From DATEAV01 sp964575425 (GTDB lineage: Bacteria; Chloroflexota; Anaerolineae; Anaerolineales; E44-bin32), in assembly GCA_964575425.1 (NCBI GenBank), contig CAZNRD010000012.1, positions 1-64,000 of the forward strand: a stretch of DNA of 64,000 nt, written 5' to 3'. Made by a program: the position numbers and the translations under genes. The first letter of the stretch is position 1. Every line of letters starts with the position of its first letter. Below the pieces are notes generated by a model. That model was given only the letters and a program-made list of their open reading frames with translations. It had not been told where the DNA came from and did not search any database. This document shows, in pieces, positions 17,392-27,170 of the stretch.

Positions 17392-18285
17392 TCAGCCCTT
17401 CACGGCGCCTTGAGTCAGGCCGCCGACAATCTGATCCTGCAGGGCATAGTAGATGACCATGATAGGCAGCGCGCCCAGCAGTGCGCCGGCCGCGAAGACC
17501 CCCCACCGCTCCTGGAACTGCGCACCGGCGAATCGCTGAAGGCCGACCATCAGGGTGTACTGCTCGGTGCTCTTCAGCAGCACTCGCGCCAGCACGAACT
17601 CGCCATAGGTCGCGATGTAGTTCAGGATGGCGATGACGATCAGGATCGGTCGGAGCAGCGGCAGGATCAACCGCGTGAAGATCTGCCAGTTGCTGGCCCC
17701 CTCCACCATGGCGGACTCGTCAATGTCTCGCGGGACGGTGTCAAGGAAACCTTTCATCAGCCAGATGTTGATGCCCATGGCTCCGCCCAGGTACACCAGG
17801 ATCAAGGCGGTGTGGGTGTCGAGTCCCAGGAAGGGCAGGATGTCTCCGAACTGCGAGACCATCAGGAATATGGCGACCAAGGCCAGCAGGCCCGGAAACA
17901 CATTGATCAGCAGGATGGCTTTGAGCATCGTCTGGCGGCCGCGGAAGCGGAAGCGCGAGAAGGCATAGGCAGCGATGGTTGTGATGGAAAGGGAGAGCAG
18001 GGAGGTGATCGAGGAGATCTTGATCGAATTTCCGAACCAGGTCCAGAACGGGAACTGAACGGAGCTCAGCAGCTGCCGGTAGTTGCCAAGGCCTGCGTTC
18101 TTCGGGATCAAGGTCTGAGTGGCCAGGCTTCCGGCGGGGCTGAGGGAGGCCGAGAGCACCCACAGCATGGGGAAGACAGAGAAGACGATGAGGACGATGG
18201 CGAGGAGCAGGCGCATGGAGATGCTGAGTCTTCGCTGTGCCCGGGCAGAGGATTGGAACCTTTGGAGGGCGGCGGTTCTAGACAT
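17392..18285 (-). CDS. Sugar ABC transporter permease, MalG/GanQ type
   Basis: A 297-residue inner-membrane permease with six helices and the EAA loop EGASNWQIFTRLILPLLRP that docks on the ATPase. The MalG-type C-terminal QDQIVGGLTQGAVKG tail reaches into the substrate channel in known MalG proteins. The ATG with GAGGAGG nine bases upstream is the likely start and overlaps the end of the MalF-type gene. With its neighbours it forms a galacto-oligosaccharide importer analogous to GanSPQ of Bacillus. No ATPase gene follows; a terminator does. Confidence 0.92.
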   Translation of the reverse strand: MSRTAALQRFQSSARAQRRLSISMRLLLAIVLIVFSVFPMLWVLSASLSPAGSLATQTLIPKNAGLGNYRQLLSSVQFPFWTWFGNSIKISSITSLLSLSITTIAAYAFSRFRFRGRQTMLKAILLINVFPGLLALVAIFLMVSQFGDILPFLGLDTHTALILVYLGGAMGINIWLMKGFLDTVPRDIDESAMVEGASNWQIFTRLILPLLRPILIVIAILNYIATYGEFVLARVLLKSTEQYTLMVGLQRFAGAQFQERWGVFAAGALLGALPIMVIYYALQDQIVGGLTQGAVKG

Positions 18286-19873
18286 TCTCACTCACCTCCT
18301 CCCACATGCGGGTGTAGCGGAACTGGAAGAGGGTGACGGCGCCCACGATGAAGAAGATGATGATGGTGATGGCGGAGGCGAAGCCATACTTCACGCCGCG
18401 GCTGGCGGAAAAGGCCAGGTTGTACACGTAGCTGATCAGGATGTCCGTGTGCCCCGCCGGGGTGGGGGTGTTGGGAATGGGAGGGCCGCCGGCGTTGAAC
18501 AGGTAGATCAAATTGAAGTTGTTGAAGTTGAAGGTGAACGAGGCGACCAGCAGCGGCCCGACGGCGACCAGCAGCAGCGGCAGAGTGATGTGCCAGAACT
18601 GCTGCCATGGGCTGGCTCCATCCACCTGCGCGGCGGCGTAGTAGTCCTCGGAGATGGACTGCAGCGCCCCGCTGCAGATCAGCATGAAGTAGGGATAGCT
18701 CAGCCACAGGTTGATGAGCAGGATGGCGATCTTGGCCCACCATTGATCGGTGAACCAGGGCGGTGCCCAGCCAAACAGGCTCTCGAGAACGCGGTCAATG
18801 ACACCCAGCTCCGGATTCAGCATGGCGCGCCAGACCAGGATGGTGATCAGGGCAGGAACGGTGTAGGGAACGATCAGAAGGGACCGGATCGCCTTCTTGA
18901 GCGGGAAAGATGGTTCGTTGAACATGATGGCGATGAGGAGCCCCAGCGAGAAGTTGAACAGCAGACTGAAGAAGGCGAATCCGAAGTTCCAGCCGATGAT
19001 GCGCACCAGGGGGCCGCGCAAGGCGGGGCTGGTGAAGAACTCCCGGAAGTTGGACAATCCCACCGGCTCGACAAAGCCCGGTCGAAGCGCCTTGCCGTCG
19101 GGTGAGGTGAATGTGCCGCGAAGGTTGCGGTAGACGACCCCGGTCTCCTGGTTGATCATTGCATCCCGATCGGGATCGTAGACGTAGAGCGGCAGCAGCT
19201 CTGCCGCCTCCGATGGCGATCGGACCTGGATGGTTCTGGGCTCCTCGCCAAAGCGGATTTCGGTGAGGTTGCGATCGGCCGCAGCGACGATGGAGCTCAA
19301 TCTCTGATAGCCCTCGATGGTTGTGGGAATGCCGCGCACATCGAACTCCCCGATGCCCGCCTCCCCCGGTTGAGGCTGGGTGAGCGGCTCACCGGGCTTC
19401 GCCAGGTATCCATCCCCTTCGGGGTCTCTCAGCCAGAGGGCGTAGTCCCCTTCGGGAGAGCGGAAGGCCGTCCAGCTGTAGGGCACGCCGGTTTCCGGGA
19501 GATAGTGCTGTTTCAGAAGCTGGGCAACGGCCTGTTCTCTTGTCACGAGATGCCCCTCCCCGTAGTTGGTGAAGGACACCCAGACCGTGAAGAAGATCGG
19601 GTAGATCGTAAACAGCGCCATCAGCACCAGCCCAATGATCATCCAGCGGAGCGGGTATGCCTGCTGGCGCAGGAGGACAACATTGACAACGATCGTGATG
19701 ATGAGAATCGCCGCTGCCAACGGGTAGTAGCCCAAGGCAAGCAGTCTGTCCAGGAACCAGACGACGACCGCGTCGGCGGCGATCAAGACTGCCAGGCGCG
19801 GGAGTTGCGAAATGATTCGCATGGAGAAAGAGGACTCAGCCCGGAGGACGGCCTGGGAGGCACCGACAGCCAT
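18278..19873 (-). CDS. Sugar ABC transporter permease, MalF/GanP type
   Basis: A permease of about 531 residues, eight helices in all, with a large outward loop of about 200 residues between helices 3 and 4 (around residues 100-310), as in E. coli MalF where this P2 loop contacts the binding protein. The EAA loop is DGASPWQQFWHITLPLLLV. The second of two close ATGs is used because GGAGG is seven bases before it and directly abuts the first. It lies about 85 bases after the binding-protein gene. Confidence 0.92.
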   Translation of the reverse strand: MAVGASQAVLRAESSFSMRIISQLPRLAVLIAADAVVVWFLDRLLALGYYPLAAAILIITIVVNVVLLRQQAYPLRWMIIGLVLMALFTIYPIFFTVWVSFTNYGEGHLVTREQAVAQLLKQHYLPETGVPYSWTAFRSPEGDYALWLRDPEGDGYLAKPGEPLTQPQPGEAGIGEFDVRGIPTTIEGYQRLSSIVAAADRNLTEIRFGEEPRTIQVRSPSEAAELLPLYVYDPDRDAMINQETGVVYRNLRGTFTSPDGKALRPGFVEPVGLSNFREFFTSPALRGPLVRIIGWNFGFAFFSLLFNFSLGLLIAIMFNEPSFPLKKAIRSLLIVPYTVPALITILVWRAMLNPELGVIDRVLESLFGWAPPWFTDQWWAKIAILLINLWLSYPYFMLICSGALQSISEDYYAAAQVDGASPWQQFWHITLPLLLVAVGPLLVASFTFNFNNFNLIYLFNAGGPPIPNTPTPAGHTDILISYVYNLAFSASRGVKYGFASAITIIIFFIVGAVTLFQFRYTRMWEEVSENV

Positions 19874-19958
19874 GTCCATACCTCCGTTGTATCGCTCAGC
19901 CAGAACGGAATGGAGTGAAGGCCGAGGAGGCCCCCGGCCTTCACTCCAAACACATGGA

Positions 19959-21521
19959 TTACTTTGTCTCGGCTTTCACCAGGTGTGTCTCCGGATCGTA
20001 GGTGAAGGTCACGGTGCTGGCGGAGGTCAGGCTGAGGGTGTAGTTGGGCCCGTCCCGAGATCCGTCGGAGCCGTAGTTCACGGTCCAGGCGCCGTCCAGG
20101 GCGACCTTGTACTGGTAGTCGCCTGCGGGCAGCTGAACGGTGAGTCGATAGAGCCCATCATCACCCTGCTCCATCGCGGTCGCTTTGCAGGCGGGATCCC
20201 AGTCGGCGCCGCATCCGGCCAGATCCTGGTAGTCGCCGGGCAGGTTCACCATACCCGCCAGCGCGCCCTGGATCAGGGCACGGATCTGGTTCGCCGCGTC
20301 CGTCATGGCGTCCTTGGGGGTCTGCTTACCCGTGACTGCGAGGGTGATGCCATTGTCCGCCGCGCTCCAGACCGAGCCCATCTCGGGGATGTTGGGCATG
20401 GGCATTGCATTGGCGCCAGCCTGTCCCATCGCCTTCAGGTCAGGATCTTCTGTCCTCTCGAGGACCGGCTTGAAGGCAGACGGACGGTTTCCGGTCTCGT
20501 ACAGCCGCTGCATCAGGTCCTCGGTGGCGATGTACTCGGTCAGGAACGCCTGCGCCAGCAAGACGTTCTCGCTGTAGGGGTTGATCATGAAGCCCTGCAC
20601 GCCCATGAAGGGAGCGCCGTTGTCGGGGAAGAAGGGCGCCACAGCATAGGGCACACCGGAGGCGCGAATGCGATCCAGCGCCCACGGGCCAGCCATGAGG
20701 AACGGGATCTGGCCCGTCTCGAAGAGCGAGTGGGCGGTTTCGTAGTCGAAGGTCTCGGGCATGAGGCCCTCTTCGACGGCCGCTCTCATCCACGTGATTG
20801 CTGCGATCTCGCCCTCGCTGTCCAGGCCGACGTCGTTGGGATTCCAGGCGCCATTCTCGTCCACGCCGAAGATGTAGCCGCCAAAGGCCGTCTGGATCGG
20901 AAGGGCATTGTACAGCGGCCCGGTCGAAATGGCGGTCGCGTATTGGATCTTGCCTTCGGCCTTCAGGGCGCGGGCAACCTCAAGGACGCCGTCCCAGGAT
21001 GTCGGCGGCTCAGGCACCAGGTCGGTGTTGTAGAAGAACCCGAGATTCTCGGTGGCGTAGGGCAGGCCGTACAGCTGGCCGTCGGTGTAGGTGAAGGCGT
21101 CCAATGCGGTCTCGACGAACAGGTCTTGCTTGTCGCCCAGGTCGATGGGGGCAGCGAGGCCGCTCTCGACCAGGCCGCCTAACCAGTCGTGGACGCCGAT
21201 GTAGATGTCGGGGCCCTCACCGGCAGGCACCGCGATGAGCACCTGCGCGCGGATGTCCTGGACCACACCCAGATCCTCGACGATGAGCTGCACGCCGTAG
21301 TCAGTGAGGAGCTCATCGGCGAGATCGAGCAGGATGGGCGTGCGGGTGTCATCGGCCCAGATCCTCAAGGTGGCCGTGGGTTCTGCCGGTGCCGCAGTGG
21401 TCGCCGTGGGCTGAGCGGGCTGTGCCGGCGCTGCCGTTGGTGTCGCGGCCGGCTTGCAGCCTGCCAGCGCGAAGACGACGAGCGCCGAAAGGACAATCAA
21501 GTTCAAGCCTTTCTGCTTCAT
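19959..21521 (-). CDS. Sugar-binding lipoprotein with an extra C-terminal sugar-binding-like domain
   Basis: A 520-residue lipoprotein: signal peptide with lipobox LAGC (Cys22), a Thr/Pro/Ala-rich linker, a MalE/GanS-type solute-binding domain (about 48-425) and a C-terminal module of about 90 residues (QLPAGDYQYKVALDGAWTVN and following) that resembles the small beta-sandwich X25/CBM48-like domains of pullulanases. Such a tail is unusual on a binding protein; it could hold polysaccharide or oligosaccharide ends at the cell surface. The ribosome site AAAAGGAG is strong. It serves the MalFG-type permeases downstream. Confidence 0.88.
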   Translation of the reverse strand: MKQKGLNLIVLSALVVFALAGCKPAATPTAAPAQPAQPTATTAAPAEPTATLRIWADDTRTPILLDLADELLTDYGVQLIVEDLGVVQDIRAQVLIAVPAGEGPDIYIGVHDWLGGLVESGLAAPIDLGDKQDLFVETALDAFTYTDGQLYGLPYATENLGFFYNTDLVPEPPTSWDGVLEVARALKAEGKIQYATAISTGPLYNALPIQTAFGGYIFGVDENGAWNPNDVGLDSEGEIAAITWMRAAVEEGLMPETFDYETAHSLFETGQIPFLMAGPWALDRIRASGVPYAVAPFFPDNGAPFMGVQGFMINPYSENVLLAQAFLTEYIATEDLMQRLYETGNRPSAFKPVLERTEDPDLKAMGQAGANAMPMPNIPEMGSVWSAADNGITLAVTGKQTPKDAMTDAANQIRALIQGALAGMVNLPGDYQDLAGCGADWDPACKATAMEQGDDGLYRLTVQLPAGDYQYKVALDGAWTVNYGSDGSRDGPNYTLSLTSASTVTFTYDPETHLVKAETK

Positions 21522-21950
21522 CTTACGTGGCTCCTTTTCATGGGTTTTCTAGGACGTTGGGTGTGACGATGTGGCGTCTGCTAGTAGGGCGGATCCTTGC
21601 CTTGTGCTGTGGGTGAGCACTCGCAGTTCTTCTCCCTTCACCTCCTCGTGTTTCTCGGCTGGCCTTCATGGGCATGTTGAGTGTACCACAGCCGTCGGCC
21701 CAAGCGAAACCAATGCTAGGCCGGCTGTTGGCTGCGGAGAGGTGGCCCGGGGATCGGCAGCTGTGGAGGAAGGCGGCCTGCCTGATTCCAGGGTGCCCGA
21801 CTGCCCGGCGAGGGCCAGAACCTGGCGTCCATTTCCCTCGCTTCCTTGGCGCTGCCCGCTCCCCGGCTCACAGAGCTGATTTGACAGAATTCCTTGGTAT
21901 GCCTGTTGGCCAGGGGCACGCGATCGCTTCGCCAGAGACCGGGCTAGTCC
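21522..21950. other. 429-base gap between GH42 and the binding-protein gene
   Basis: No gene was recognised. The gap is long enough to hold a separate promoter for the binding protein: on the minus strand TACACT (21677-21682) could be a -10, but its -35 is poor. A GAGGAGGTG start with a 30-codon open frame lies about 120 bases upstream of the binding-protein gene and may be chance. No terminator-like hairpin was seen after GH42. Confidence 0.4.
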
Positions 21951-23945
21951 TCAGGCCTCAACAACCTGCACATCCCGCGGGCCCACCAAAACGCTCCTCC
22001 CCTGGACACCTGCGGCCACCGGCTCATCGGTGAAGTTGAGCAGGATGAGGTGAGGCCCCCGCCTGGATGCGATCAGGCCATCCGGCACAGTGGCCTGGGC
22101 GACCAAGCCGGCCTGTTCGGCCAAATAGGCCAGGATGGCTTCGGCCTGCGCACCGGTCGGGTGCCAGCCCAGGTAGAAGAGGCGGCCGGTCCTCGACTTG
22201 CGCTCCGTCAGCGCTGCGCGGCCGCTGAAAGGCCCCGAGGTGTAGTCGGCACGGACCTGGATTGCCGAGCCGCCTGGATCGAGAGCTTCGGCCCAGACCG
22301 CGGCTGGCCCCTTGAGGCCCGGGATGCTGGAACTGAGATCGTAGCCGACACCGGGCGGGAGGGAATGCCAGTCACGCACTGTGACGCCGACGAGGTCTCG
22401 CAAGACCCCAGGCAGAGGCAGATCGGTGAAGCGATTGCTCCTGGTCTTGCAGCCCGATCGAACCCCGAGCAGGACCGACCCGCCAGCCTGCGCGAAGGCT
22501 TTGAGGGAGCCAGCCAGCTGTTCCGTGGCCAGGGCGGCGGTCGGGGCGATGACTACCCGGTACGGGCTGAGGTCTGCATCCGTCGAGACGATATCGGCCG
22601 GCAGCCCCAGCCGCTGCAGAGCACGGTAGTAGACAAAGAGGTGGCGCATGTAGTCGAAGTCGCGGTGGTGGGGCTGCAGTTGGATGGCCCAAAGCGAATC
22701 ATAGTCGAGCAGAAGGGCGACCTGCGCTTCGTGCGGGGAAGATGCAATCTGGGCCATCAATGCTCTTTCCGCCTTCATTGCCTCGAGGTCGGCATAACCC
22801 GCGGCAGGCGAGGCGTCGTGATGGAACAGGCCGGAATGGAATTGTTCCTGGGCATAGAGGCCGGCCCGCCAGCGGAAGTACAGCACCGCCTCGGCGCCCG
22901 AGGCCAGCGCGTGCCATGTCCACAGGCGCACCGTGCCGGGTCGGATGGCGGTGTTGTAAGCGCTCCAGTTGACGTTCCCACACTGTTGCTCCATGACCCA
23001 GAAGGGACGGTGCTGCTTGAAGCCGCGCATCAACGTGTAGGCGAAGCCGGTGACGAAGGGATCGCCGACGTCATGGGCGTAGGCCGGCCGAGACTCGTGA
23101 GGCATGTAGAGCCCGGGACTGGGCTCGGCATGGCCGGTCGGGTAGGAGCTCATGGAGACGAGGTCCAGCGGCCGGGCAAGGTCGTGATAGTCCAGATCGG
23201 TGAACTGGCTCATGAAGTTCGTCGTCACGAACTGAGCGTCGGAGATCAGCGACTTGAGGACGGAGAGTTGTATGTGCTGATAAGCAACGTATGCGTCCGA
23301 GGAGAAGCGGTAGTAGTCCAGAACGTGGCTGGGGTTGGGCTCCGCGACGGTGAGGTTGGGGGGATCAATCTCGTCCCAATCCCGGTACGTCTGGCTCCAG
23401 AAGATTGTGCCCCAGGCCTCGTTCAGGTCGTTGATCGTTCGGTACTTGTCCTCCAGCCAATGGCGAAACGCGATGGCGCAGGTCTCGCAGTAGCAGCGTG
23501 CGGTGCCATGGCAGCCAAACTCGTTGTCGATCTGCCAGCCGACAACAGCAGGGTGGCTGCCATAGCGGGAGGCCATTGCCTCGACGATGCGCGCGGTGTG
23601 CTGGCGGTATGCTGCGCTGTTGGGGCAATAGTGCCGTCGCGAGCCGGGACGCCGACGTCGGCCCTGGGCATCCACCGGGGGGATATCCGGGTGCTTCCGG
23701 CAGAGCCAGGGGGGCGGGGATGCGGTTGGCGTGCCGAGGATGATTCGAAGGCCCTCGCCGGCCAGGACCTCAATCGCCCGGTCGAGCCAATCCCAGGTGA
23801 ACTGGCCCTCCCTGGGCTCCATCGCCGCCCAGGCGAACTCCGCAATTCGGACCAGTGAGATGCCTGCCTGGCGCATGAGCGCGGCATCTGTCGGCCAGCG
23901 TTCCTGCGGCCACTGTTCGGGGTAGTAACAGACTCCTAGCTGCAT
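21951..23945 (-). CDS. Beta-galactosidase, glycoside hydrolase family 42
   Basis: A 664-residue GH42 enzyme that releases galactose from beta-galacto-oligosaccharides in the cytoplasm (no signal peptide). The acid/base is Glu142 (QIDNEFG) and the nucleophile Glu319 (WVMEQQCGN). The four zinc-cluster cysteines of GH42 are present: Cys107, Cys151, Cys153 and Cys156. Domain order is the usual barrel (1-385), trimerisation domain (386-590) and a small C-terminal beta domain. With the GH53 gene upstream and the importer downstream it completes a galactan pathway equivalent to ganA. Confidence 0.94.
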   Translation of the reverse strand: MQLGVCYYPEQWPQERWPTDAALMRQAGISLVRIAEFAWAAMEPREGQFTWDWLDRAIEVLAGEGLRIILGTPTASPPPWLCRKHPDIPPVDAQGRRRRPGSRRHYCPNSAAYRQHTARIVEAMASRYGSHPAVVGWQIDNEFGCHGTARCYCETCAIAFRHWLEDKYRTINDLNEAWGTIFWSQTYRDWDEIDPPNLTVAEPNPSHVLDYYRFSSDAYVAYQHIQLSVLKSLISDAQFVTTNFMSQFTDLDYHDLARPLDLVSMSSYPTGHAEPSPGLYMPHESRPAYAHDVGDPFVTGFAYTLMRGFKQHRPFWVMEQQCGNVNWSAYNTAIRPGTVRLWTWHALASGAEAVLYFRWRAGLYAQEQFHSGLFHHDASPAAGYADLEAMKAERALMAQIASSPHEAQVALLLDYDSLWAIQLQPHHRDFDYMRHLFVYYRALQRLGLPADIVSTDADLSPYRVVIAPTAALATEQLAGSLKAFAQAGGSVLLGVRSGCKTRSNRFTDLPLPGVLRDLVGVTVRDWHSLPPGVGYDLSSSIPGLKGPAAVWAEALDPGGSAIQVRADYTSGPFSGRAALTERKSRTGRLFYLGWHPTGAQAEAILAYLAEQAGLVAQATVPDGLIASRRGPHLILLNFTDEPVAAGVQGRSVLVGPRDVQVVEA

Positions 23946-24023
23946 CGCCTGACCTGTCCCAATGTCTCAAGCGTTTCGCGGCCGCCCTGTCCCTCCGATG
24001 CAGAACGGAGCTCGAGCGGTTCT

Positions 24024-25652
24024 CTATGGATTCAGGAACTCATCCGCAGCCGGCAGGATGCGATCATCGTAGTCGAACAGGGCCTGATTCTCCCAAGCGT
24101 TCCCGGAACTGGGGTCGGTGGAATCCCAGCCGTTGCCGAGCACGGCCGTCCAGGTGGCGTCCCAATAGAACACGCCCAGCCCACGCCCGTTGGGCACGGC
24201 CCGCACAATCGCCATCACATCCCTCAACATGGCACGTTGGCCCTGGGGGGTGAACGGGTAGCCCGGGATCATCATGCTGCGATTGGCGATGTTCGGGTGG
24301 AAGTCGTCTTCCTCGTCGGTGAAGGGATAGGCGGTCTCCACCACGATAACATCCTTATCGTAGCGGGCGGTGATGTCGTTCAGGTTGTACTGCAGCTGCG
24401 CCAGGCTTCCGTGCCAGAACGGGTAGTAGGAGATGCCGATGATGTCGAACGGGACATCCCGCCGCGTCATGCTGTCGAACCACCAGCGAGCGAGGTCATT
24501 GTCGCCCCCTTCGGCGATGTGTAGCATCACGAGCGTGGAGGGGCAGCAGTCTTGCACTGCCTGATAGCCCGCCTTGAGCAGGGCGGCCAGGTTGTCCATG
24601 TGGTTGTAGTCCCCATCGGGCCACAGCATGCCAGCGTTGATCTCGTTTCCGAGCTGAACCATCGCTGGCGGCTTTCCCTGGAGTGCCAGGCTGTTGCAGA
24701 TGTCATGGGTGTGATCGTACACTGCCTGCGTCAGCTGCTCGAAATCGTAGCTCCTCCAGGCTGCGGGCTTGAACTGCTTGCCGGGATCGGCCCAGTTGTC
24801 TGAGTAGTGGAAGTTGACCAACAACGGAATGCCGAGCCTCTGCAGCCTCAGCGCCATCTCCAGGATCTCCTCTTTGCCGTGATAGCCATCGGCCGGATCT
24901 ACCCACACGCGCAGGCGCGCGTAATTCAGACCATGGCGCCTGAGGATTTCCAGGGCGTCACCTTCCGTTCCGTCCGCGTCCCTGTAGATGCCTCCCATGT
25001 CTTCGGACTTGTGCAGGCTTGATATGTCTGCTCCCAGGATGGAAAGCGCGGCCCGGCCGGGGACCAGTTCGATGTCATCGAAGCTTGCCCACGTCTCCGC
25101 GTCGCCGTCTGAGTACAGACGGATTGTGCACTGGCCATCGATGACCTCGTTCGACACCACGAGTTGAATCCAGCGATAGCCAGGTGTCGTTGGAGGAACG
25201 TGCACGCTCCTTTCCTCATTCCCGCACTTGAGGGCCATGTGGACGTTGCCCTGGCCGCCGCTCGACCGGACCCATCCGCGCAGGGTGTACCAGCCATTCC
25301 CCAGCCCGGAGACGGTCTGCGAGGTTTCGACCTGATAGGGTTCGGAGCCGCGGTGGGTGAGACGGAAGTCGCCCGAATGGCCTCTGTCCTCGATGTGGAT
25401 GGCCTCGGCTGCGCCCGTATGGCTCCACCCGGTTGGAAGCCCGTCTGCGTCTTGATCCTCGAATCCCGGGTTCACCAGGAGAGCGGGCTCGGGGCTGGGA
25501 CGGGTGACGTCGCTGGGCACCATCTCGGTGGCCGTAGGTCCGATTTCAGCGGTTTCTGCTGGGGGAGTCGCAGGGGTGCATCCGGCAGCGATGATCACAA
25601 TCCCGAGAACCGCCGGAAATGCGATCCTGAGTTGCGGCTTCCTGGAGTGCAT
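24024..25652 (-). CDS. Arabinogalactan endo-beta-1,4-galactanase, GH53, with N-terminal carbohydrate-binding module
   Basis: A 542-residue secreted lipoprotein: lipobox AAGC (Cys25), linker, a CBM61/CBM4_9-like beta-sandwich (about 57-198) and a GH53 barrel (about 205-540). The catalytic pair is Glu337 (QLGNEIN) and Glu439 (VVETAYP). It cuts beta-1,4-galactan outside the cell into oligosaccharides for the importer and GH42 enzyme encoded downstream. Lipid anchoring keeps the products near the cell. A ribosome site AAGGGAT precedes the ATG. The specific CBM class is by resemblance only. Confidence 0.93.
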   Translation of the reverse strand: MHSRKPQLRIAFPAVLGIVIIAAGCTPATPPAETAEIGPTATEMVPSDVTRPSPEPALLVNPGFEDQDADGLPTGWSHTGAAEAIHIEDRGHSGDFRLTHRGSEPYQVETSQTVSGLGNGWYTLRGWVRSSGGQGNVHMALKCGNEERSVHVPPTTPGYRWIQLVVSNEVIDGQCTIRLYSDGDAETWASFDDIELVPGRAALSILGADISSLHKSEDMGGIYRDADGTEGDALEILRRHGLNYARLRVWVDPADGYHGKEEILEMALRLQRLGIPLLVNFHYSDNWADPGKQFKPAAWRSYDFEQLTQAVYDHTHDICNSLALQGKPPAMVQLGNEINAGMLWPDGDYNHMDNLAALLKAGYQAVQDCCPSTLVMLHIAEGGDNDLARWWFDSMTRRDVPFDIIGISYYPFWHGSLAQLQYNLNDITARYDKDVIVVETAYPFTDEEDDFHPNIANRSMMIPGYPFTPQGQRAMLRDVMAIVRAVPNGRGLGVFYWDATWTAVLGNGWDSTDPSSGNAWENQALFDYDDRILPAADEFLNP

Positions 25653-26496
25653 GGAGTGGTATCCCTTCTGACTGCATATCCGCTCTGAGGCTTCGACCCA
25701 GGTCCAACAGGCCAGTCGTAAACGCCTCGACAGGAACGCCCGGTTCAGGAAGCGATCTCGCCATCTGCCTCATCTGCCCCGAAGGCGACCCAAGGAAACG
25801 TGCTGCCTTGCAGATGGGCAAAGCGGAGCATGGCCTCCGGGCACGCGGCGGTGCAGTGGAGCCAGAGCGCCCCTGTCGGGATGCCGAGCAGGTCAGTGCT
25901 GCTGCCCCTGTCGTTGAGGATCCAAACGCTCACGGTTGTTGGCGAATTCTCCGGATGCCCGTGTTTGTCCTTCGAGGCGCACAGGTGATGAACCGGCCCG
26001 TGAAGTCGCTTCACCGGCGGCCAGTCGCTGCCGTCATGCACGGACTGACCCTGTCTACCTCCCGCACTGCACGGCATTGTCCGACTTCGCGGAAGGAGCC
26101 CCGAATGCGAACTAGTTGACGCGCTGGCAATCGATGCACGAACGGTATATTGAAAGGGATCAACTGTCAAGGGACACGCCCGAGGTTGTTGAAGAACACC
26201 GATCGCGGCTGCCGATGCCATCCAGCATCAAGCCGCGCGTGCAATGGCAAGCCGCCTCCGCTCTCGTAATTCACCAACGATGCCCGACAATGTCGATGCC
26301 AGCTCCAAGCGCAGCCGTCCCCATCTTGCCGGAGCTGAGGCCAAAATCGCCCGGCACCGGCCATTCTGGGAGCAGGTTGAAGGATCCAGAGGCGATCCCG
26401 TCGCTCAGCGTGCCGCTTTCTGGCAGCGTCCTCGCCCGGGGGTGTGAGATGACACGATGATCTGGAGGGCGTCAGGCGTCGCGAAAGGGGAGGCGC
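25653..26496. other. 844-base region without a recognised gene
   Basis: Lies upstream of the galactan genes and after the end of the corrinoid gene at 26497. A minus-strand open frame (25745-26221) has no ribosome site, low-complexity stretches and no recognisable domain; a fragment reading SVWILNDRGSSTDLLGIPTG could be a relic of a sugar-related gene but this is weak. The only plausible signal is the promoter-like pair at 26144-26170. Confidence 0.4.
26144..26170 (-). promoter_or_regulatory. Possible promoter for the galactan operon
   Basis: On the minus strand a perfect -35 (TTGACA, 26165-26170) is followed after 15 bases by TATACC (26144-26149). The spacer is short and the leader to the galactanase gene would be about 480 bases, so this is only a candidate. 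Confidence 0.3.
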
Positions 26497-27156
26497 TCAG
26501 CCAGCTTGACGGATTGCCTCTCCGGAGGCAAGCCGTTGGCAGATCGCCACCCCTGCCACGGCATCCGTTGCCCAGAAGTCAGCGCCCACATAGCGGCACA
26601 CCTCGTCGCTGATCTGGCCGCCTCCGATGATGATGGGCGCGGTGAGGCCGCGGGAGCGCAGCAGGAGGACCGTCTCGCGCATCGCGTCATACGAGCTGGT
26701 CAGCAGCCCGGAGAGGCCCACGATGTCCGGTTGGAGCCCATCGACCTGGTCGGCAAACACGGCTGGCGGGACATTCACCCCCAGGTCGTAGACGGCGAAA
26801 CCGCGACAGCCGAGAAGCATGTTGACGATGTTCTTGCCGAGGTCGTGGATATCCCCCTCGACCGTCCCCAGCAGGACGCGCCCCGAGACCCCGCCGGAGG
26901 CCTTGAGAGCGACCACCGGATGCAGCAACTCCATGACTTCGCGAAAGATCTCACCTGCCATGATCAGCCCGGCAAGGAAGTACTCGCTTCTCTCGTAGTG
27001 GGCGCCGACCTGGCGCATTCCCTCCTTGCAGTCCTGAATGATCAGCAAGGGGTCGTCGCCAGTCTCGAGGCGCCGGCGTACCAGGGCAAGGGCCTCCTCT
27101 TCTCGGAGATCGGCGATGGCGCTGACCAGCAAGGCACTGGCGTCCGTGTGCTCCAT
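26497..27156 (-). CDS. Methyltransferase corrinoid protein (B12-binding)
   Basis: A 219-residue two-domain corrinoid protein: an N-terminal helical cap (about 1-90) and a Rossmann-type cobalamin domain with the base-off motif EGDIHDLGKNI (DxHxxG, cobalt-ligating His at about 107), then the GLSGLLTSSYDAM and IIGGGQISDEV segments. It carries a methyl group between a substrate methyltransferase and a folate-linked one. It follows the GntR gene by 14 bases in the same direction. It is a divergent paralogue of the corrinoid protein at 29637, so the locus has two methyl carriers. Confidence 0.93.
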   Translation of the reverse strand: MEHTDASALLVSAIADLREEEALALVRRRLETGDDPLLIIQDCKEGMRQVGAHYERSEYFLAGLIMAGEIFREVMELLHPVVALKASGGVSGRVLLGTVEGDIHDLGKNIVNMLLGCRGFAVYDLGVNVPPAVFADQVDGLQPDIVGLSGLLTSSYDAMRETVLLLRSRGLTAPIIIGGGQISDEVCRYVGADFWATDAVAGVAICQRLASGEAIRQAG

Positions 27157-27170
27157 CTCTCACCCGTATC

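Noticed and set aside
25745..26221. 158-codon minus-strand frame in the 844-base gap
   Set aside because: No ribosome site or domain; kept only as part of the gap description because one fragment looks faintly protein-like.
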